A stretch of 59,999 bases of DNA from Candidatus Cloacimonetes bacterium 4572_55 (GTDB lineage: Bacteria > 4572-55), in assembly GCA_002084765.1 (NCBI GenBank), contig NBMB01000035.1, positions 1 to 59,999 of the forward strand. Reading direction: 5' to 3'. The notes beneath the pieces are model-generated. The model was not told the DNA's origin, searched no databases, and saw only the letters and a program-made list of their open reading frames with translations. The position numbers were made by a program, and so were the translations under genes. This document shows, one piece after another, positions 18,901-26,280 of the stretch (within the stretch, counting starts at the first letter, position 1; each line of letters starts with the position of its first letter).

Positions 18901-19395
18901 AATATTCAGCTTAGGTTCGCCTTTACCGAAAATATTTCGTACAATCGGCGGCATCTCGATAGGCACAGTAATCTCTGGGATAAAACCGTCTCGACTCCCG
19001 CCCTGCTCCTGTTGTCGGAATTTCACCAACTCGGTCAACCAGGCTTCTCGTATAGACTTTCGAGAGTGGTACATTAGGAAAGTGTCCAGACTGAGACTGT
19101 CTCGGACAAGAACCGATGCGCCGAACACTGTCGCTTCATACCGCGCCATATTCGAGAGAGGATCGATCTCATAAGCCCATTCGATTCCGCTTCGCCGGGA
19201 TTCAAAGATCGGCGTCGGCGTTAGGGAAAGACCGGTCGTTTTGTTGAATTGGGCATAAAAAAAACCGTGGGGCTCCCCCCAGTTCCCTGGTCGATAACGG
19301 AATCCCGGATCAGCCTGACCCGTAGACGCATAAATAGCAGTCAATATCGACAGAATAATAAAACACCATGATAATTTAGCTTTTGATTTAATCAC
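13000..19395 (-). CDS. sprA: Type IX secretion outer-membrane channel SprA
   Basis: A giant protein of 2131 residues recognised as SprA (cell-surface protein SprA/gliding family), the barrel that exports proteins carrying type IX sorting domains across the outer membrane. Diagnostic stretches include ISGQQRISFEGRSSWNP, KMEQQLTVRLDGTIGDKMHV, VDHNSQSQLDNKNKVRLRYEG and IQEIESGDTQL, followed by many alternating beta strands to a C-terminal phenylalanine. A signal sequence follows the GTG start at 19395 (SD GAGAGG); the frame is open to 19605 but the putative promoter lies inside that extension. An odd acidic, then Arg/Gly-rich low-complexity insert (about 14015-14365) interrupts the barrel. Calcium-like Asp-rich segments occur near 16380-16690. 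Confidence in the family is high; other type IX genes are outside the window. Confidence 0.92.
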   Translation of the reverse strand: MIKSKAKLSWCFIILSILTAIYASTGQADPGFRYRPGNWGEPHGFFYAQFNKTTGLSLTPTPIFESRRSGIEWAYEIDPLSNMARYEATVFGASVLVRDSLSLDTFLMYHSRKSIREAWLTELVKFRQQEQGGSRDGFIPEITVPIEMPPIVRNIFGKGEPKLNISGQQRISFEGRSSWNPDRVSSGVERAQSKFPQLKMEQQLTVRLDGTIGDKMHVLVDHNSQSQLDNKNKVRLRYEGYEDDIIQEIESGDTQLGISGGGLVSGSIPHQGLFGIKVKAQLGGVKLTTIASKEEGKLSTARFTGYGSQDSVGVWDYEYAKRQFFWIDDPDFLWIPDPQDPSRLILNENLLPKQDFYVFYDDNNVNEEDVGTSSGIAVARTVRSSQDSVSNLSSDNGFIQMIEGEDYTINFDQGFFRLTRPISDSGTLAISFLNRVDERVGDATGDTLQLRLIRPTQMDTSSGCWDQELRNIYNLGYSFDRNGIFTIKIFQEMLQEGEIDLDYNQSTQEKYIKIIGLDSSPENNKVDDWTLDVIGGYLWIPHHPPGIYPFEVDALDVRNSAIYHKQERDFDTNQGGDKKFYISIISEKPQRQIRLQQLNIIEGSVRIRVNGETWNEGEDYTVNYDFGQVNLSRQLGSSDQIDIDYEYAGLSGLGTQQKTLFGIRAETDIGDNFSIGTTWMYEGEKAVDERPKVGEEASRILVGGVDTGFNFNPPLLTKIVDALPLISTEAQSSVTLSAEAAISLPNPNIKGDGYIDDMEGVVQSTSFGVRRGDWHHCSIPDTTSGKMLSINQFGWYKWFNPANGEGPKLSDIYGDVLEGQTDDEQFVLEMHFQPSKSDTVAADSARHAWAGVQKSVSQTGLDFSEQSFLEVWLYSEFDETGVALKPGHLNIDLGDICEDAVWRTGLSSEDTHPPNDTLDTEDGLTTLDNDVIGPNGKLESGEDRGLDAAWGTDTEPGPAYDEETGNYDDQNDDYPGDKIGSENDYNSININGTENNGQLDTEDLDGNGSLRSHSQTKYIQFTIDLSDTSTGSFYVSGTYNGDSNGAWRKYQIPLTDAAVDTIQNGDSAFKLSEVRYVRMWLSDFEKLASDEVEKGHVVKVYSIDVTGNRWRPSGFVAFEDSCRAFSSNAETFFDVTAKNNKEHSYYEKPPGVPTRRDVSGVAEREQTLALVYKNMKPSTEAKSNQYFTSNVSFLSYGDIRFWASYPEHYVSREDEDDIGELKPADLFIRFGSDTLNYYEYTIDMEEKISNSADLWHEIVISLEELTQVKLRRDQAKEDSLWFDDNRIFPDAYTGSMRIKGRPTLSRVQNISIGVRNVSCGTLISGELWVNELRLSGVKNDIGWTSRFSANIRMADLASINMSLTKENADYTPFSGRASNQNVTSYRVNADLSLHKFLPKSWGFSIPIRGGISRSKTLPRYKFNSDVLLSEEDQENYKSETKENRISASLSKSGGSKNPLIKLLLENLSLSGNYSKRTSYSVAKEDTSISYGGKLDYNLQFGQKRLKLYKGFFIAPLPNNVTFGVTYSGSETRSLSKTSSTAVSDTLKSEQAKGNFSTNFNPIPNLTARFNMSEDRDMTYDGDKKLPGLGINIGVRQSHIKKLDGNYTLNLFNFISPKVNASADYSERHRTQGSSTSQQLNSGSGSISRNVMYGTDASLQPEKIFGLVGKVLSVGKIFTKIGGGGDGEKEEDKEGKEESDPRAPDDLTPEEMESIRQEMKRGGPRGFKEGGDEPDPKIGGDGQDEMPGEIPDDTPNDTPDVVKDKEDKPSDPRQGGRRRDRGDRRDGKSGGGIFSKIKQTVGNFTRTFGSVSGRYSHKQSVTYNEVDQIPDLLFQLGFKGKDTYTALTDSGNTIIVPQSHSISDDYSLSTRVRLSKNLDFDVRYSRNESKQKTGGQSSDVFRTKRDITFPSIGGNLNSLEKLPLLKKIVKRASISSTYKKVKRLDGNVFGESGSLDDVDEEGVEMINNETITNDFSPLISLTTEWKAGFRLTVSSNYSLSKNRTNIRTNENGTESKKLSFDGRIEYTIKAGSGGTTLPIFGRINSDVRLSLQSSWSHEQGWGGLTEDTPDDDREDHKNNDRKTLSFRPSISYSFSRSVTGGLQGEYSSSVNGLQPELGRKTISLNIWTQLKF

Positions 19396-19452
19396 ACACC
19401 TCTCAATTCGATCAATCGGAAAAAACTCATTGATAATCTCTACTCTTAATTC

Positions 19453-19481
19453 AAAATATTTTGTTTCAATCGAAATGACAA
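19453..19481 (-). promoter_or_regulatory. Putative promoter of sprA
   Basis: On the minus strand TTGTCA (19481-19476) is followed after 17 bases by TATTTT (19458-19453). It would start a transcript about 50 bases before the GTG at 19395 and so supports the shorter SprA start. Confidence 0.45.
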
Positions 19482-19645
19482 GGAAATTGTAATATTCTTG
19501 CCATTTCCTTAAAAAATGGAGGAAAAACCAAACGGATTCCTTTAGCAGAATCCGGCAGACTCGCTTAATTTCTTGATTCTTAATTCGATTCTCATATATT
19601 AGCAATTGACGTCATTGTCATTAACTCGTTCCCATGGCCCTCTGT

Positions 19646-19668
19646 CCAGTAGCTCTACTGGATCCAGT
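19646..19668. promoter_or_regulatory. Overlapping palindromes in the sprA-lptF divergent region
   Basis: CCAGTAG-CT-CTACTGG (19646-19661) and ACTGGATCCAGT (19657-19668) are two perfect inverted repeats sharing one arm, giving three copies of CCAGT/ACTGG. A separate TGACGTCA palindrome lies at 19607-19614. Their place between two divergent envelope genes suggests an operator or a processed RNA hairpin; no T-run follows, so it is not a typical terminator. The rest of 19396-19743 shows no gene. Confidence 0.45.
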
Positions 19669-19743
19669 GAGTTTAAAAAAGTATGTTACAACGGAGACCA
19701 TCGTATCCAATTTTATAAATTTTTACTATAGTAGCTTGGACTC

Positions 19744-21120
19744 ATGTCGCAAATTTCTCGATATATCCTAAAAGAACATTTCGGTCCCTTGATTCTTTCT
19801 CTGGTCGTACTGACCTTTATCCTATTGATGAACCGTATCTTCCGCATGATCGACCTGATCATTACCAAAGGGCTTGCGATCATGACCGTACTGAAGTTGT
19901 TCAGCTTGACTCTGCCCTTTCTGTTGGCAATGACCATCCCTATGGCGACGCTAATCGCGGTCGTACTGGCGTTCGGACGACTCTCCGCAGACAATGAAAT
20001 CATGGCTTTCAAAGCCAGCGGCGTCAACCTGTTCCGGCTGATACGCCCTGTTCTTTTCGCCGCGGCTTTTATCACGACCGGCTTGATATATTTCAACGAC
20101 GTGATTCTTCCGGAGACCAATCATAAGTTCAAAAATTTGATGATAGCGATCCATCGCAAACATCCCACGCTCACTATCGAGAAAAAAGTGTTCATTGATG
20201 ATTTCGATAATTATCGGGTCTATATCACAGAAAAAGACGATGTGACCTCAGCGATTTACGGCGTTATCATCCATGAAATGGGAAGCGATCATCGCATCGC
20301 ACGCACGATTTCGGCAGAGTCGGGCAAGATCCAATTCGATCCCCAAAAAAACGCGTTTACGATCGATCTGTTTGACGGCGAAACCCACGAAGCAGATCAG
20401 CGGGATCGTGACAAATATAGGGTCATGCACTTTCAGAGCTATCGGATGAATCTCCCGATCGATAGCGATCTCAAGGAGAATGTCGCATCCTCCAGAGGAG
20501 ATCGGGAGCTGAATATCCGAGCCATGTCAGAAAAAATTTCTTATTACCGAGAAGAGATAAAAAAGGTCGATTTCCGCATTCACAAAATAGAAAGTTTAAT
20601 CGAACATGCTCAAAAGGATTCCACATCCAGAGCCAAAAATTCGTCTCCCCCGGACACTCTTCTGCAAGTCTCGCAAAATATCCACAACCCTCTGTCTCAA
20701 CAGCTCCAACAACAGCGTAGTCGATTGAAAAGCCTGAACCGCTCGATAAACAAATATCAAGTCGAAATCCAAAAAAAATACGCGCTCCCCTTTGCCTGTC
20801 TGGTATTTGTGTTGATCGGCGCGCCATTGGGCGTTGTCGGCAGAAAAGGCGTGGGCATCCTCTTCAGTTTTCTGGCGTTCACATTCTATTACGTCTGTCT
20901 CATAGGCGGAGAAGAACTCGCTGACCGCGATATTATCAGCTCGTATACCGCGATGTGGACAGCTAACGTCACACTCGGCGGTATAGGGCTTTTACTCCTT
21001 TTCTACTCCAATTATCAACGTCTTGTCATAAAATGGGAATGGTTCCTGCGACTTGTCCCGAAACCGCTCCAAAACATCTTCCAAAAATATTTTTTAGATC
21101 CTGAGAGACCCCAAACATGA
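19744..21120 (+). CDS. lptF: LPS export ABC transporter permease LptF
   Basis: A YjgP/YjgQ family permease of 458 residues, one of the two membrane subunits of the Lpt machine that extracts lipopolysaccharide from the inner membrane. Three N-terminal transmembrane helices surround the conserved LPFLLAMTIPMATLIAVVLAFGRL region, then comes the periplasmic beta-jellyroll domain (about 120-240), and three C-terminal helices (FACLVFVLIGAPLGVVGRKG). An extended charged coiled-coil segment (about residues 258-345) between the jellyroll and the C-terminal helices makes it longer than the E. coli protein. The next gene, lptG, overlaps by 4 bases. The Shine-Dalgarno is weak. Confidence 0.9.
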   Translation: MSQISRYILKEHFGPLILSLVVLTFILLMNRIFRMIDLIITKGLAIMTVLKLFSLTLPFLLAMTIPMATLIAVVLAFGRLSADNEIMAFKASGVNLFRLIRPVLFAAAFITTGLIYFNDVILPETNHKFKNLMIAIHRKHPTLTIEKKVFIDDFDNYRVYITEKDDVTSAIYGVIIHEMGSDHRIARTISAESGKIQFDPQKNAFTIDLFDGETHEADQRDRDKYRVMHFQSYRMNLPIDSDLKENVASSRGDRELNIRAMSEKISYYREEIKKVDFRIHKIESLIEHAQKDSTSRAKNSSPPDTLLQVSQNIHNPLSQQLQQQRSRLKSLNRSINKYQVEIQKKYALPFACLVFVLIGAPLGVVGRKGVGILFSFLAFTFYYVCLIGGEELADRDIISSYTAMWTANVTLGGIGLLLLFYSNYQRLVIKWEWFLRLVPKPLQNIFQKYFLDPERPQT

Positions 21121-22199
21121 TCCGTTTATTAGACCGCTATATTCTGAGACGTTTTAGTAAAATTTTCCTTTTCGTCTTCCTTGCCGTATGTGTTGTCATT
21201 GTTATTGTCAACATTTTCGAGCGCATAGACTATTTTGTGGATCACAAAGCCACAATTCCGCTAATTATCGCATACTATCTCTACTGGCTCCCGTTCCAAA
21301 TCGTGGTCATTATGCCAATCGGCACCCTGATCGCCACTTTGATCGTGATCAGCAATCTCTCTCGCAGCGGCGAATTGATCGCAATGAAATCCTGCGGCAT
21401 CAGCCTTCTCCGTGTGCTGATTCCTCTTTTTTGCATGGGCATCCTGATCAGCCTCCTCTCTTTGGGACTGGGAGAATTGGTGCCGGAGACCAACCGACGC
21501 TTAAAAGACCTCAAGCGGGTCGATATAGAGAAAAAGCCCGCTATTAATTACCGCAGTAAAAGTCGAATATTTTATATAGGTAGCAAAGGACACATGTATT
21601 ATATCGACTATTTCGACGGAAATCGTCAGCAACTGCGTCGAGTGGTTCTCTTCGAGTTCGACGAGTTCAGCCGATTGACCCGACGTATCGACGCCCGTTC
21701 CGCTCTCTTCAACGACGATTGTTGGACATTTGAAAACGGCGTTGAAAGAGTCTTTGGACCGGATCACTCCGAGACTGCGATTCACTTTGAAAAAAAACAA
21801 ATGCCGGAATTGGAAGAGGCACCGGAAGACTTTGGACGCAAGCAAAAACGACCCAATCAGATGAATTATTTCGAGCTAAAAAAATATATCCAAAAGGTGA
21901 AGCGCAGCGGCGGAAAAAATGGAAAAGACGAGGTAGATCTTTATCTGAAGATCGCATATCCATTCGCCAATTTCATCATACTCCTGTTCGGCGCGCCGCT
22001 CTCTTTGTCTACAAGAAGATCCAGCGCGGCGCTCAGCGTAATCGCCAGCTTTTCCGTAGCCTTTGTGTATTGGGTTATGATCCAGTTAGGGAAGGCATTA
22101 GGACACAACGGCAATCTCGACCCTCTGGTCGCGGCCTGGCTACCCAACGCGATATTTGCGGTATTGGGCATAATCGCCTTAATCAGGGCGCCAAAATAA
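21117..22199 (+). CDS. lptG: LPS export ABC transporter permease LptG
   Basis: The partner YjgP/YjgQ permease, 360 residues, the usual length. It shows the N-terminal helices with LPFQIVVIMPIGTLIATLIVISNLSRSGELIAMKSCGIS, a jellyroll domain, and C-terminal helices with KIAYPFANFIILLFGAPLSLSTRR. With LptF it forms the inner-membrane heterodimer that works with LptB and LptC. The start codon overlaps the lptF stop (ATGA), showing translational coupling. lptB, lptC and lptA are not in the window. Confidence 0.92.
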   Translation: MIRLLDRYILRRFSKIFLFVFLAVCVVIVIVNIFERIDYFVDHKATIPLIIAYYLYWLPFQIVVIMPIGTLIATLIVISNLSRSGELIAMKSCGISLLRVLIPLFCMGILISLLSLGLGELVPETNRRLKDLKRVDIEKKPAINYRSKSRIFYIGSKGHMYYIDYFDGNRQQLRRVVLFEFDEFSRLTRRIDARSALFNDDCWTFENGVERVFGPDHSETAIHFEKKQMPELEEAPEDFGRKQKRPNQMNYFELKKYIQKVKRSGGKNGKDEVDLYLKIAYPFANFIILLFGAPLSLSTRRSSAALSVIASFSVAFVYWVMIQLGKALGHNGNLDPLVAAWLPNAIFAVLGIIALIRAPK

Positions 22200-22290
22200 A
22201 TTGTCGTATGAGATGAAGGATACTCTCCTACACGGACTTTTGAAATATATTCCCATTTTTAGATTCATTTTCGTTAGAAAGGGTCGTGAA

Positions 22291-22917
22291 ATGCCGAAGA
22301 TTGTCTCTATTTACCAGACAAAAAAACAAAAAATACTCAAACGATATACGATTCGTCTGGATCAAGGGGAGCCACTTTACGTCACGGCAAAGCTGTTGGA
22401 TAGAAATCGATTTCAGGCTGGTCAGATTTTGGATGAGGAGACCATAAAAAATTTTCAGGAGGCAGCAGAATTTGAAGAAGCCAAAGAACTTGCCTTGAAC
22501 ATGCTTGATCGTCGCGTGCGTTGTCGGAAGGAAATAGAGCGCGCGCTTCGAGATTATCCGGAAAAAATTATCAACCGAGTGACCCTATTTTTGCACGATT
22601 ATCGCCTTCTTGACGATCTAGACTATGCCCGACGATACACCCGAGATCGACTCCGATTCATGCCTCGCAGTCTGAAGATGATCGCGCAAGAGCTGAAATC
22701 AAAAGGCGTGGAGAATGCGGATATCCAACTCGTGATCTCGGAGATAGGGGAAGAAACAGACGAGATTGCGATTGCCTTAAAGTTGGCGAGAAAAAAATTG
22801 CGGATCGACCGGAGATCGAGCCTCCAAACACAGCGACAACGGCTGTATGGATTTCTTGCGCGCCGCGGCTTTGATTACGATATCATCCGTGAGGTTTTAA
22901 GCCAAACAATCGGATGA
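22291..22917 (+). CDS. recX: Regulatory protein RecX
   Basis: A 208-residue all-helical protein of the RecX family, which binds RecA filaments and tempers recombination. The three-helix repeats are visible: ALNMLDRRVRCRKEIERAL, then FLHDYRLLDDLDYARRYTRDR, then ELKSKGVENADIQLVISE and a last repeat ending GFDYDIIREVL. The ATG at 22291 with AAAGGG upstream is preferred. The frame is open from a TTG at 22201 directly after the lptG stop, but that would add a hydrophobic 30-residue stretch unlike the family. recA is not nearby; the gene follows the lpt operon. Confidence 0.85.
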   Translation: MPKIVSIYQTKKQKILKRYTIRLDQGEPLYVTAKLLDRNRFQAGQILDEETIKNFQEAAEFEEAKELALNMLDRRVRCRKEIERALRDYPEKIINRVTLFLHDYRLLDDLDYARRYTRDRLRFMPRSLKMIAQELKSKGVENADIQLVISEIGEETDEIAIALKLARKKLRIDRRSSLQTQRQRLYGFLARRGFDYDIIREVLSQTIG

Positions 22918-22955
22918 ATGAACCGCATAAAACAACAAGCCGGGAAGGCTGACAC

Positions 22956-23597
22956 ATGCGTTTTTTTTTGCTTTTTCTTTGCTCTATTCTCAGCGTTGGT
23001 TATAGCTTCGAAATTGTCCGCATTATTTCCTCTTTTTTACGCTATGAGGAAATCCCCGGAAACCTGATTGGGTTTATGACAGGCGTTGCCATATTTGTGA
23101 TAATTTGGCTCTATTTTTATGATTTCTGGAGAAACTGGATGGGATTTTTCACCCATGAATTAACCCATGCAATCAGCTGTATGATGAGTTCTTCTCGCGT
23201 GCTTCAGTTTGTCGTGAATCGAGGACGGGTCAGCTGGGTCACATGCGAGCGAGGCAATGTTTTTATCAGCCTATCACCCTATTTTTTGCCAATTTTTTCT
23301 TTCATCCCGGTCGCGTTAATCCCTTTTATCAAAGGGAATTATTTTTTCTATCTATATATTACAATTGGTTTTACTACCATGTATCATTTGACTACCTTTA
23401 TTACCCAATTTCGATCTTCCCAACCTGATTTGCAATATGCAGGTTTTTTTACATCGACGATTTACGTCGTCTTTGGCAATATTTTTTTCACCGGTTTAAT
23501 CCTGGGTTTGATCTCCGACGGCTACCGCGGCATGTGGAAATTTGTCAAAGGAGGGTGGATATTGCTGTTCGATTTGGCAAGAAAAATTCTTTTTTGA
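22956..23597 (+). CDS. Small membrane protein with HExxH, M50-like
   Basis: A 213-residue polytopic membrane protein with about five hydrophobic segments. The sequence FFTHELTHAISCMMSSSRV carries an HELTH zinc-binding motif inside a membrane-adjacent helix, as in M50-type intramembrane or chaperone-like peptidases. A later Gln-Pro-Asp segment (RSSQPDLQYAGFF) could supply the third ligand Asp, as in M50B-like proteins. A role in site-2-type proteolysis or membrane quality control is inferred. GGAAGG precedes the ATG, and it is 38 bases after recX. I am sure about the motif, less about catalysis. Confidence 0.65.
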   Translation: MRFFLLFLCSILSVGYSFEIVRIISSFLRYEEIPGNLIGFMTGVAIFVIIWLYFYDFWRNWMGFFTHELTHAISCMMSSSRVLQFVVNRGRVSWVTCERGNVFISLSPYFLPIFSFIPVALIPFIKGNYFFYLYITIGFTTMYHLTTFITQFRSSQPDLQYAGFFTSTIYVVFGNIFFTGLILGLISDGYRGMWKFVKGGWILLFDLARKILF

Positions 23598-23621
23598 CCC
23601 ACAAATTACGTTAATTATCAA

Positions 23622-23724
23622 GCCTGGATTATTCGTCATCACGGAAATCGATCCGCAGATTACGCAGATTATCGCAGATTAAGAATTGATAATTAAAGAA
23701 TTATATCTTTTTTGCCAAATTTTC
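23622..23724 (+). repeat. Intergenic repeat copy 1 (CCGCAGATTACGCAGATTA family)
   Basis: A roughly 103-base element lying between convergent genes. It begins CCTGGATTATTCGTCATCAC, continues through ATCCGCAGATTACGCAGATT and a shortened CGCAGATT, then AAGAATTGATAATTAAAGA, and ends in TTTTTTGCCAAATTTTC. Copies at 30299-30440 and 55842-55944 share the same order; an inverted copy is at 43127-43180. Confidence 0.9.
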
Positions 23725-23790
23725 CCATCTCGCTTCCCGACGAGGTGAGATCGTTCGATTATATCGAATTCAGTCGGAAAAATGTAGTCG

Positions 23791-23820
23791 AAAAAAAAGG
23801 AGAGACTTATGTCTCTCCAA
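23791..23820 (-). terminator. Rho-independent terminator of rpmE
   Basis: On the minus strand GGAGAGAC and GTCTCTCC form a perfect 8-bp stem with a 4-base loop, followed by eight T. It lies about 35 bases past the rpmE stop. Confidence 0.9.
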
Positions 23821-23852
23821 AAATAACAAATCGCCGAAGGCATAACAACCAA

Positions 23853-24062
23853 CTATTTCTTATCTAAACCGTATTTCCGGCGGAACCGCTCCACTCGTCC
23901 AGCAGTATCGAGCAACCGTTGTTTTCCAGTGAAAAATGGATGACAGTTGGAGCATATTTCGACATTGTAATTGCCGACAGTGGTATGCACCTCATACACC
24001 GTATGACATGAAACGCATTTCACCTTTGCCAGTCGGTATTTTGGGTGTATTTTTTTTTTCAT
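23853..24062 (-). CDS. rpmE: 50S ribosomal protein L31
   Basis: A 69-residue L31 of the zinc-binding (C+) type: cysteines C16, C19, C37 and C40 form the two CxxC knuckles, and [25 protein letters not shown] is the conserved C-terminal block. It is a component of the large ribosomal subunit at the central protuberance. A terminator follows and a promoter-like sequence precedes it, so it is probably monocistronic. Confidence 0.96.
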   Translation of the reverse strand: MKKKIHPKYRLAKVKCVSCHTVYEVHTTVGNYNVEICSNCHPFFTGKQRLLDTAGRVERFRRKYGLDKK

Positions 24063-24110
24063 AAAGCTCTCCCAATTATAAATTATCGTTACTTCTTAGA
24101 AACTGTCTAT

Positions 24111-24138
24111 AAAATACCGATATTCAAAGAATTGTCAA
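24111..24138 (-). promoter_or_regulatory. Putative promoter of rpmE
   Basis: On the minus strand a perfect TTGACA (24138-24133) is followed after 16 bases by TATTTT (24116-24111), about 50 bases before the rpmE ATG. It overlaps the space after the neighbouring kinase gene. Confidence 0.5.
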
Positions 24139-24155
24139 TTAAATTCTATGAATTT

Positions 24156-25223
24156 TTAGCAAATTGGTCGAGGAATTTGGATGAAAAAGACGCTTCCTTT
24201 CTCCGGACAGCTTTCCACCCAAATATCGCCGCAGTGCTTCTTGACGATCTCTTTTGCCAATGCCAGACCTAATCCGCTTCCGCCGTATCGCCGAGTGCTT
24301 GAGCTGTCGATCTGATAAAATTTTTTAAAAATCCGCTCATGCTCATCGGGTGGAATCCCAATTCCAGTATCCTTTACGGTTATGAGAAGATTGATCCGAT
24401 TTCGCTCTAACGGTATATGTACGCGGGCTTTGATCCAGATTTTCCCCTGTATTTGATTAAATTTGATCGCGTTGGAGAGGATATTGATTATGACCAACTT
24501 AAATGCGGAGATATCCAAATAGGCGGTGGCCGCATCCTGCGATATTTCCAGGCTCAGATGAATTTTTCGTCGCTGGATAAGCGGCTCCATTTGATTAAGA
24601 ACATGCTGGATAATGTGCGTAAGATTGACCGGCTCCGGGTTAATCTCAAAGCTGCTCGCCTCAATACTGGCAAGACTCAAAAGTGTTTCCACCAAGAATA
24701 TCAGCTCCTTTAAGCGAGCAACCATACTCTGTAAAAGAATATGAGCTTGCTGGGGAGTCAACCGTTCCAGATGGTCGAGTAAGATCTCGGTATTGCCTTG
24801 CACTACGGTAATCGGGGTGCGCAGTTCGTGAGAAATCATTGATAGGAACTCAGATTTCATCTCATCCAACTGCGCAAGTTGGCGATTTTTTTGATTTAAC
24901 TCCCGATTCTTTTCTTCTAAATTTCGATAAGCCCCTTCTAAAAGATTACGCTCCCTCTCCAGCTGGTTCTCTTTATCCTGATACTCAACAATGACCTCCT
25001 CCAACTTGTTGAGTAATATCTCGTTATCAAGACTATCATTCTCTCGAGAACCGAGTCCCTCCGTCTGCTTCCTTAAACGATCATTTTCATCCCGTTCGGA
25101 TTGAAGTGCTTTTTCCAACTCGACCACGCGAGCTTTCAGGGACTTAATATCCGCCTCGTTGTCAAGTGCTTCGTTTTTCCCAAAACCGGGATATTCACAG
25201 TTTGACCGCGCTGTAATCTCCAT
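24156..25223 (-). CDS. Soluble sensor histidine kinase with long coiled coil
   Basis: A 355-residue cytosolic histidine kinase. Residues 20-120 are a heptad-rich coiled coil without a recognised sensor domain. The DHp helix carries the phospho-acceptor in SMISHELRTPITVVQGN, followed by an HATPase_c domain with NILSNAIKFN (N box), DTGIGIPPDEHERIF (G1/F) and GGSGLGLALAKEIV (G2). No membrane segment and no cognate response regulator are present in the window. It lies just downstream of the STAS and ATPase partner-switching genes, 35 bases away on the same strand, so it may receive its signal from them. The ATG at 25223 has a weak ribosome binding site. Confidence 0.88.
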   Translation of the reverse strand: MEITARSNCEYPGFGKNEALDNEADIKSLKARVVELEKALQSERDENDRLRKQTEGLGSRENDSLDNEILLNKLEEVIVEYQDKENQLERERNLLEGAYRNLEEKNRELNQKNRQLAQLDEMKSEFLSMISHELRTPITVVQGNTEILLDHLERLTPQQAHILLQSMVARLKELIFLVETLLSLASIEASSFEINPEPVNLTHIIQHVLNQMEPLIQRRKIHLSLEISQDAATAYLDISAFKLVIINILSNAIKFNQIQGKIWIKARVHIPLERNRINLLITVKDTGIGIPPDEHERIFKKFYQIDSSSTRRYGGSGLGLALAKEIVKKHCGDIWVESCPEKGSVFFIQIPRPIC

Positions 25224-25258
25224 TGCAAACGTCCGTTAGTTATTGATTTATAAGCGAC

Positions 25259-25642
25259 TTACGCTATCTGTTTTTGAATAGCGTTTGGCTGGCATAACAG
25301 AGCCATTGTCGAGAGAGCTAAATAATACCGTTTTGGATAGATAAAGATAAGCTGGTAAGAGTTCAAGCCTCGAACTTTCCGAATCCAATTGGAAGAAAGG
25401 AAGCTGACCGCGGCCGAATTCATGTATTTTAGGTCGCTGAACTCGACTTCGACATGGCCAATGTTGCTTTCCAAAATAGTCCTATGCATATTTCTAAAGT
25501 ATTCCCCCAGAATAAGCGCGGGCGACTCCATGTCCAAACGACCTCTGACCTCGATATGAACTCCGTTCTCCTGGTCGGTGATAGCGATCTCGACATCCGC
25601 TTCTTTTGTAGATTTGAAATCCGGCAATCCCAATTTATTCAT
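25259..25642 (-). CDS. STAS-like regulator (slr1659-like)
   Basis: A 127-residue protein with an anti-sigma-factor-antagonist fold: IAITDQENGVHIEVRGRLDME, then VEVEFSDLKYMNSAAVSFLSSNWI, where the serine in MNSAAVSF sits at the position phosphorylated in STAS proteins. The sequence is closest to the slr1659-type variants rather than SpoIIAA. Its start overlaps the stop of the ATPase gene by 8 bases (ATGAATAA), so the two are translationally coupled. The pair probably forms a partner switch; the family assignment is from motif reading only. Confidence 0.65.
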   Translation of the reverse strand: MNKLGLPDFKSTKEADVEIAITDQENGVHIEVRGRLDMESPALILGEYFRNMHRTILESNIGHVEVEFSDLKYMNSAAVSFLSSNWIRKVRGLNSYQLIFIYPKRYYLALSTMALLCQPNAIQKQIA

Positions 25643-26219
25643 TTATTCCACTTCTCCTTCCCAGTTTGAATGAAGCTTTAATTGATATTTTAATTTTTTT
25701 GTCTTCCTCAGTAAAATGGGGAAAATCTTCGGCTAATCGATCCGGTTCTTTTATCATTTCCAAAGAATCCGCGCGCCATTCTCTTAAAATTCGGATAAGT
25801 CCCAACGCACTTTTGCTCCCGTCTTCGCTCGCCTCAAGCATCCGCCGATGATAAAGAACCTGCAACTGATCTGGCGTCAAATTATTTAAATATTCAATCT
25901 TCTGTTGCAGGCTCTCTAAATAACGGGCTTCTGTATGATTTTGCACCTCTAAAACTACCGTATTGGTCTTGTGCACAAGCTCCACTTTTACCCGGGTCCC
26001 TTGCCTATCACCGTCTCTTGCGGAATATTTCACAGCGTTTTCTACCAGTTCGCTGGCACTCGATGAAATACGTTCGGACATATCGTGATAATGTTCCTCA
26101 AAGCTGACCCGGCAGAAAGACTCGATAAATTCTCTCACCACACGGACATAAGGCCACGTCGGACCAAATGATAAGTCCACGTAAGCATTTGATAGCATTT
26201 GTTCCAGGTAGATTGGCAT
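25635..26219 (-). CDS. HATPase-type regulator, anti-sigma-like (slr1658-like)
   Basis: A 194-residue protein with a GHKL-type N box (SASELVENAVKYSA), a beta hairpin with VVLEVQNHTE where DxGxG is expected, and SALGLIRILREW near the G2 position. The absent DxG suggests altered ATP binding compared with RsbW, a known feature of slr1658-like regulators. The C-terminus (KIKISIKASFKLG) folds back as a beta strand. AAAGGG precedes the ATG. It is co-transcribed with the STAS gene and probably the downstream histidine kinase. The exact target is unknown. Confidence 0.6.
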   Translation of the reverse strand: MPIYLEQMLSNAYVDLSFGPTWPYVRVVREFIESFCRVSFEEHYHDMSERISSSASELVENAVKYSARDGDRQGTRVKVELVHKTNTVVLEVQNHTEARYLESLQQKIEYLNNLTPDQLQVLYHRRMLEASEDGSKSALGLIRILREWRADSLEMIKEPDRLAEDFPHFTEEDKKIKISIKASFKLGRRSGINE

Positions 26220-26258
26220 AATTTCCCTTTATGAATAAGAATTCCAGTTTTTTCTAAT

Positions 26259-26280
26259 CAAACCCGTAAGGGTTTTTTAT
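26259..26280 (+). terminator. Short hairpin with T-run in the 26220-26501 gap
   Basis: AAACCC-GTAA-GGGTTT followed by TTTATTT reads like a weak plus-strand terminator although no plus-strand gene ends here. On the minus strand there is no T-run. The rest of this 282-base gap shows nothing I can name. Confidence 0.3.

Noticed and set aside
19396-19605. 70-residue N-terminal extension of SprA
   Set aside because: The likely promoter is inside it and a signal sequence with a ribosome binding site begins at 19395.
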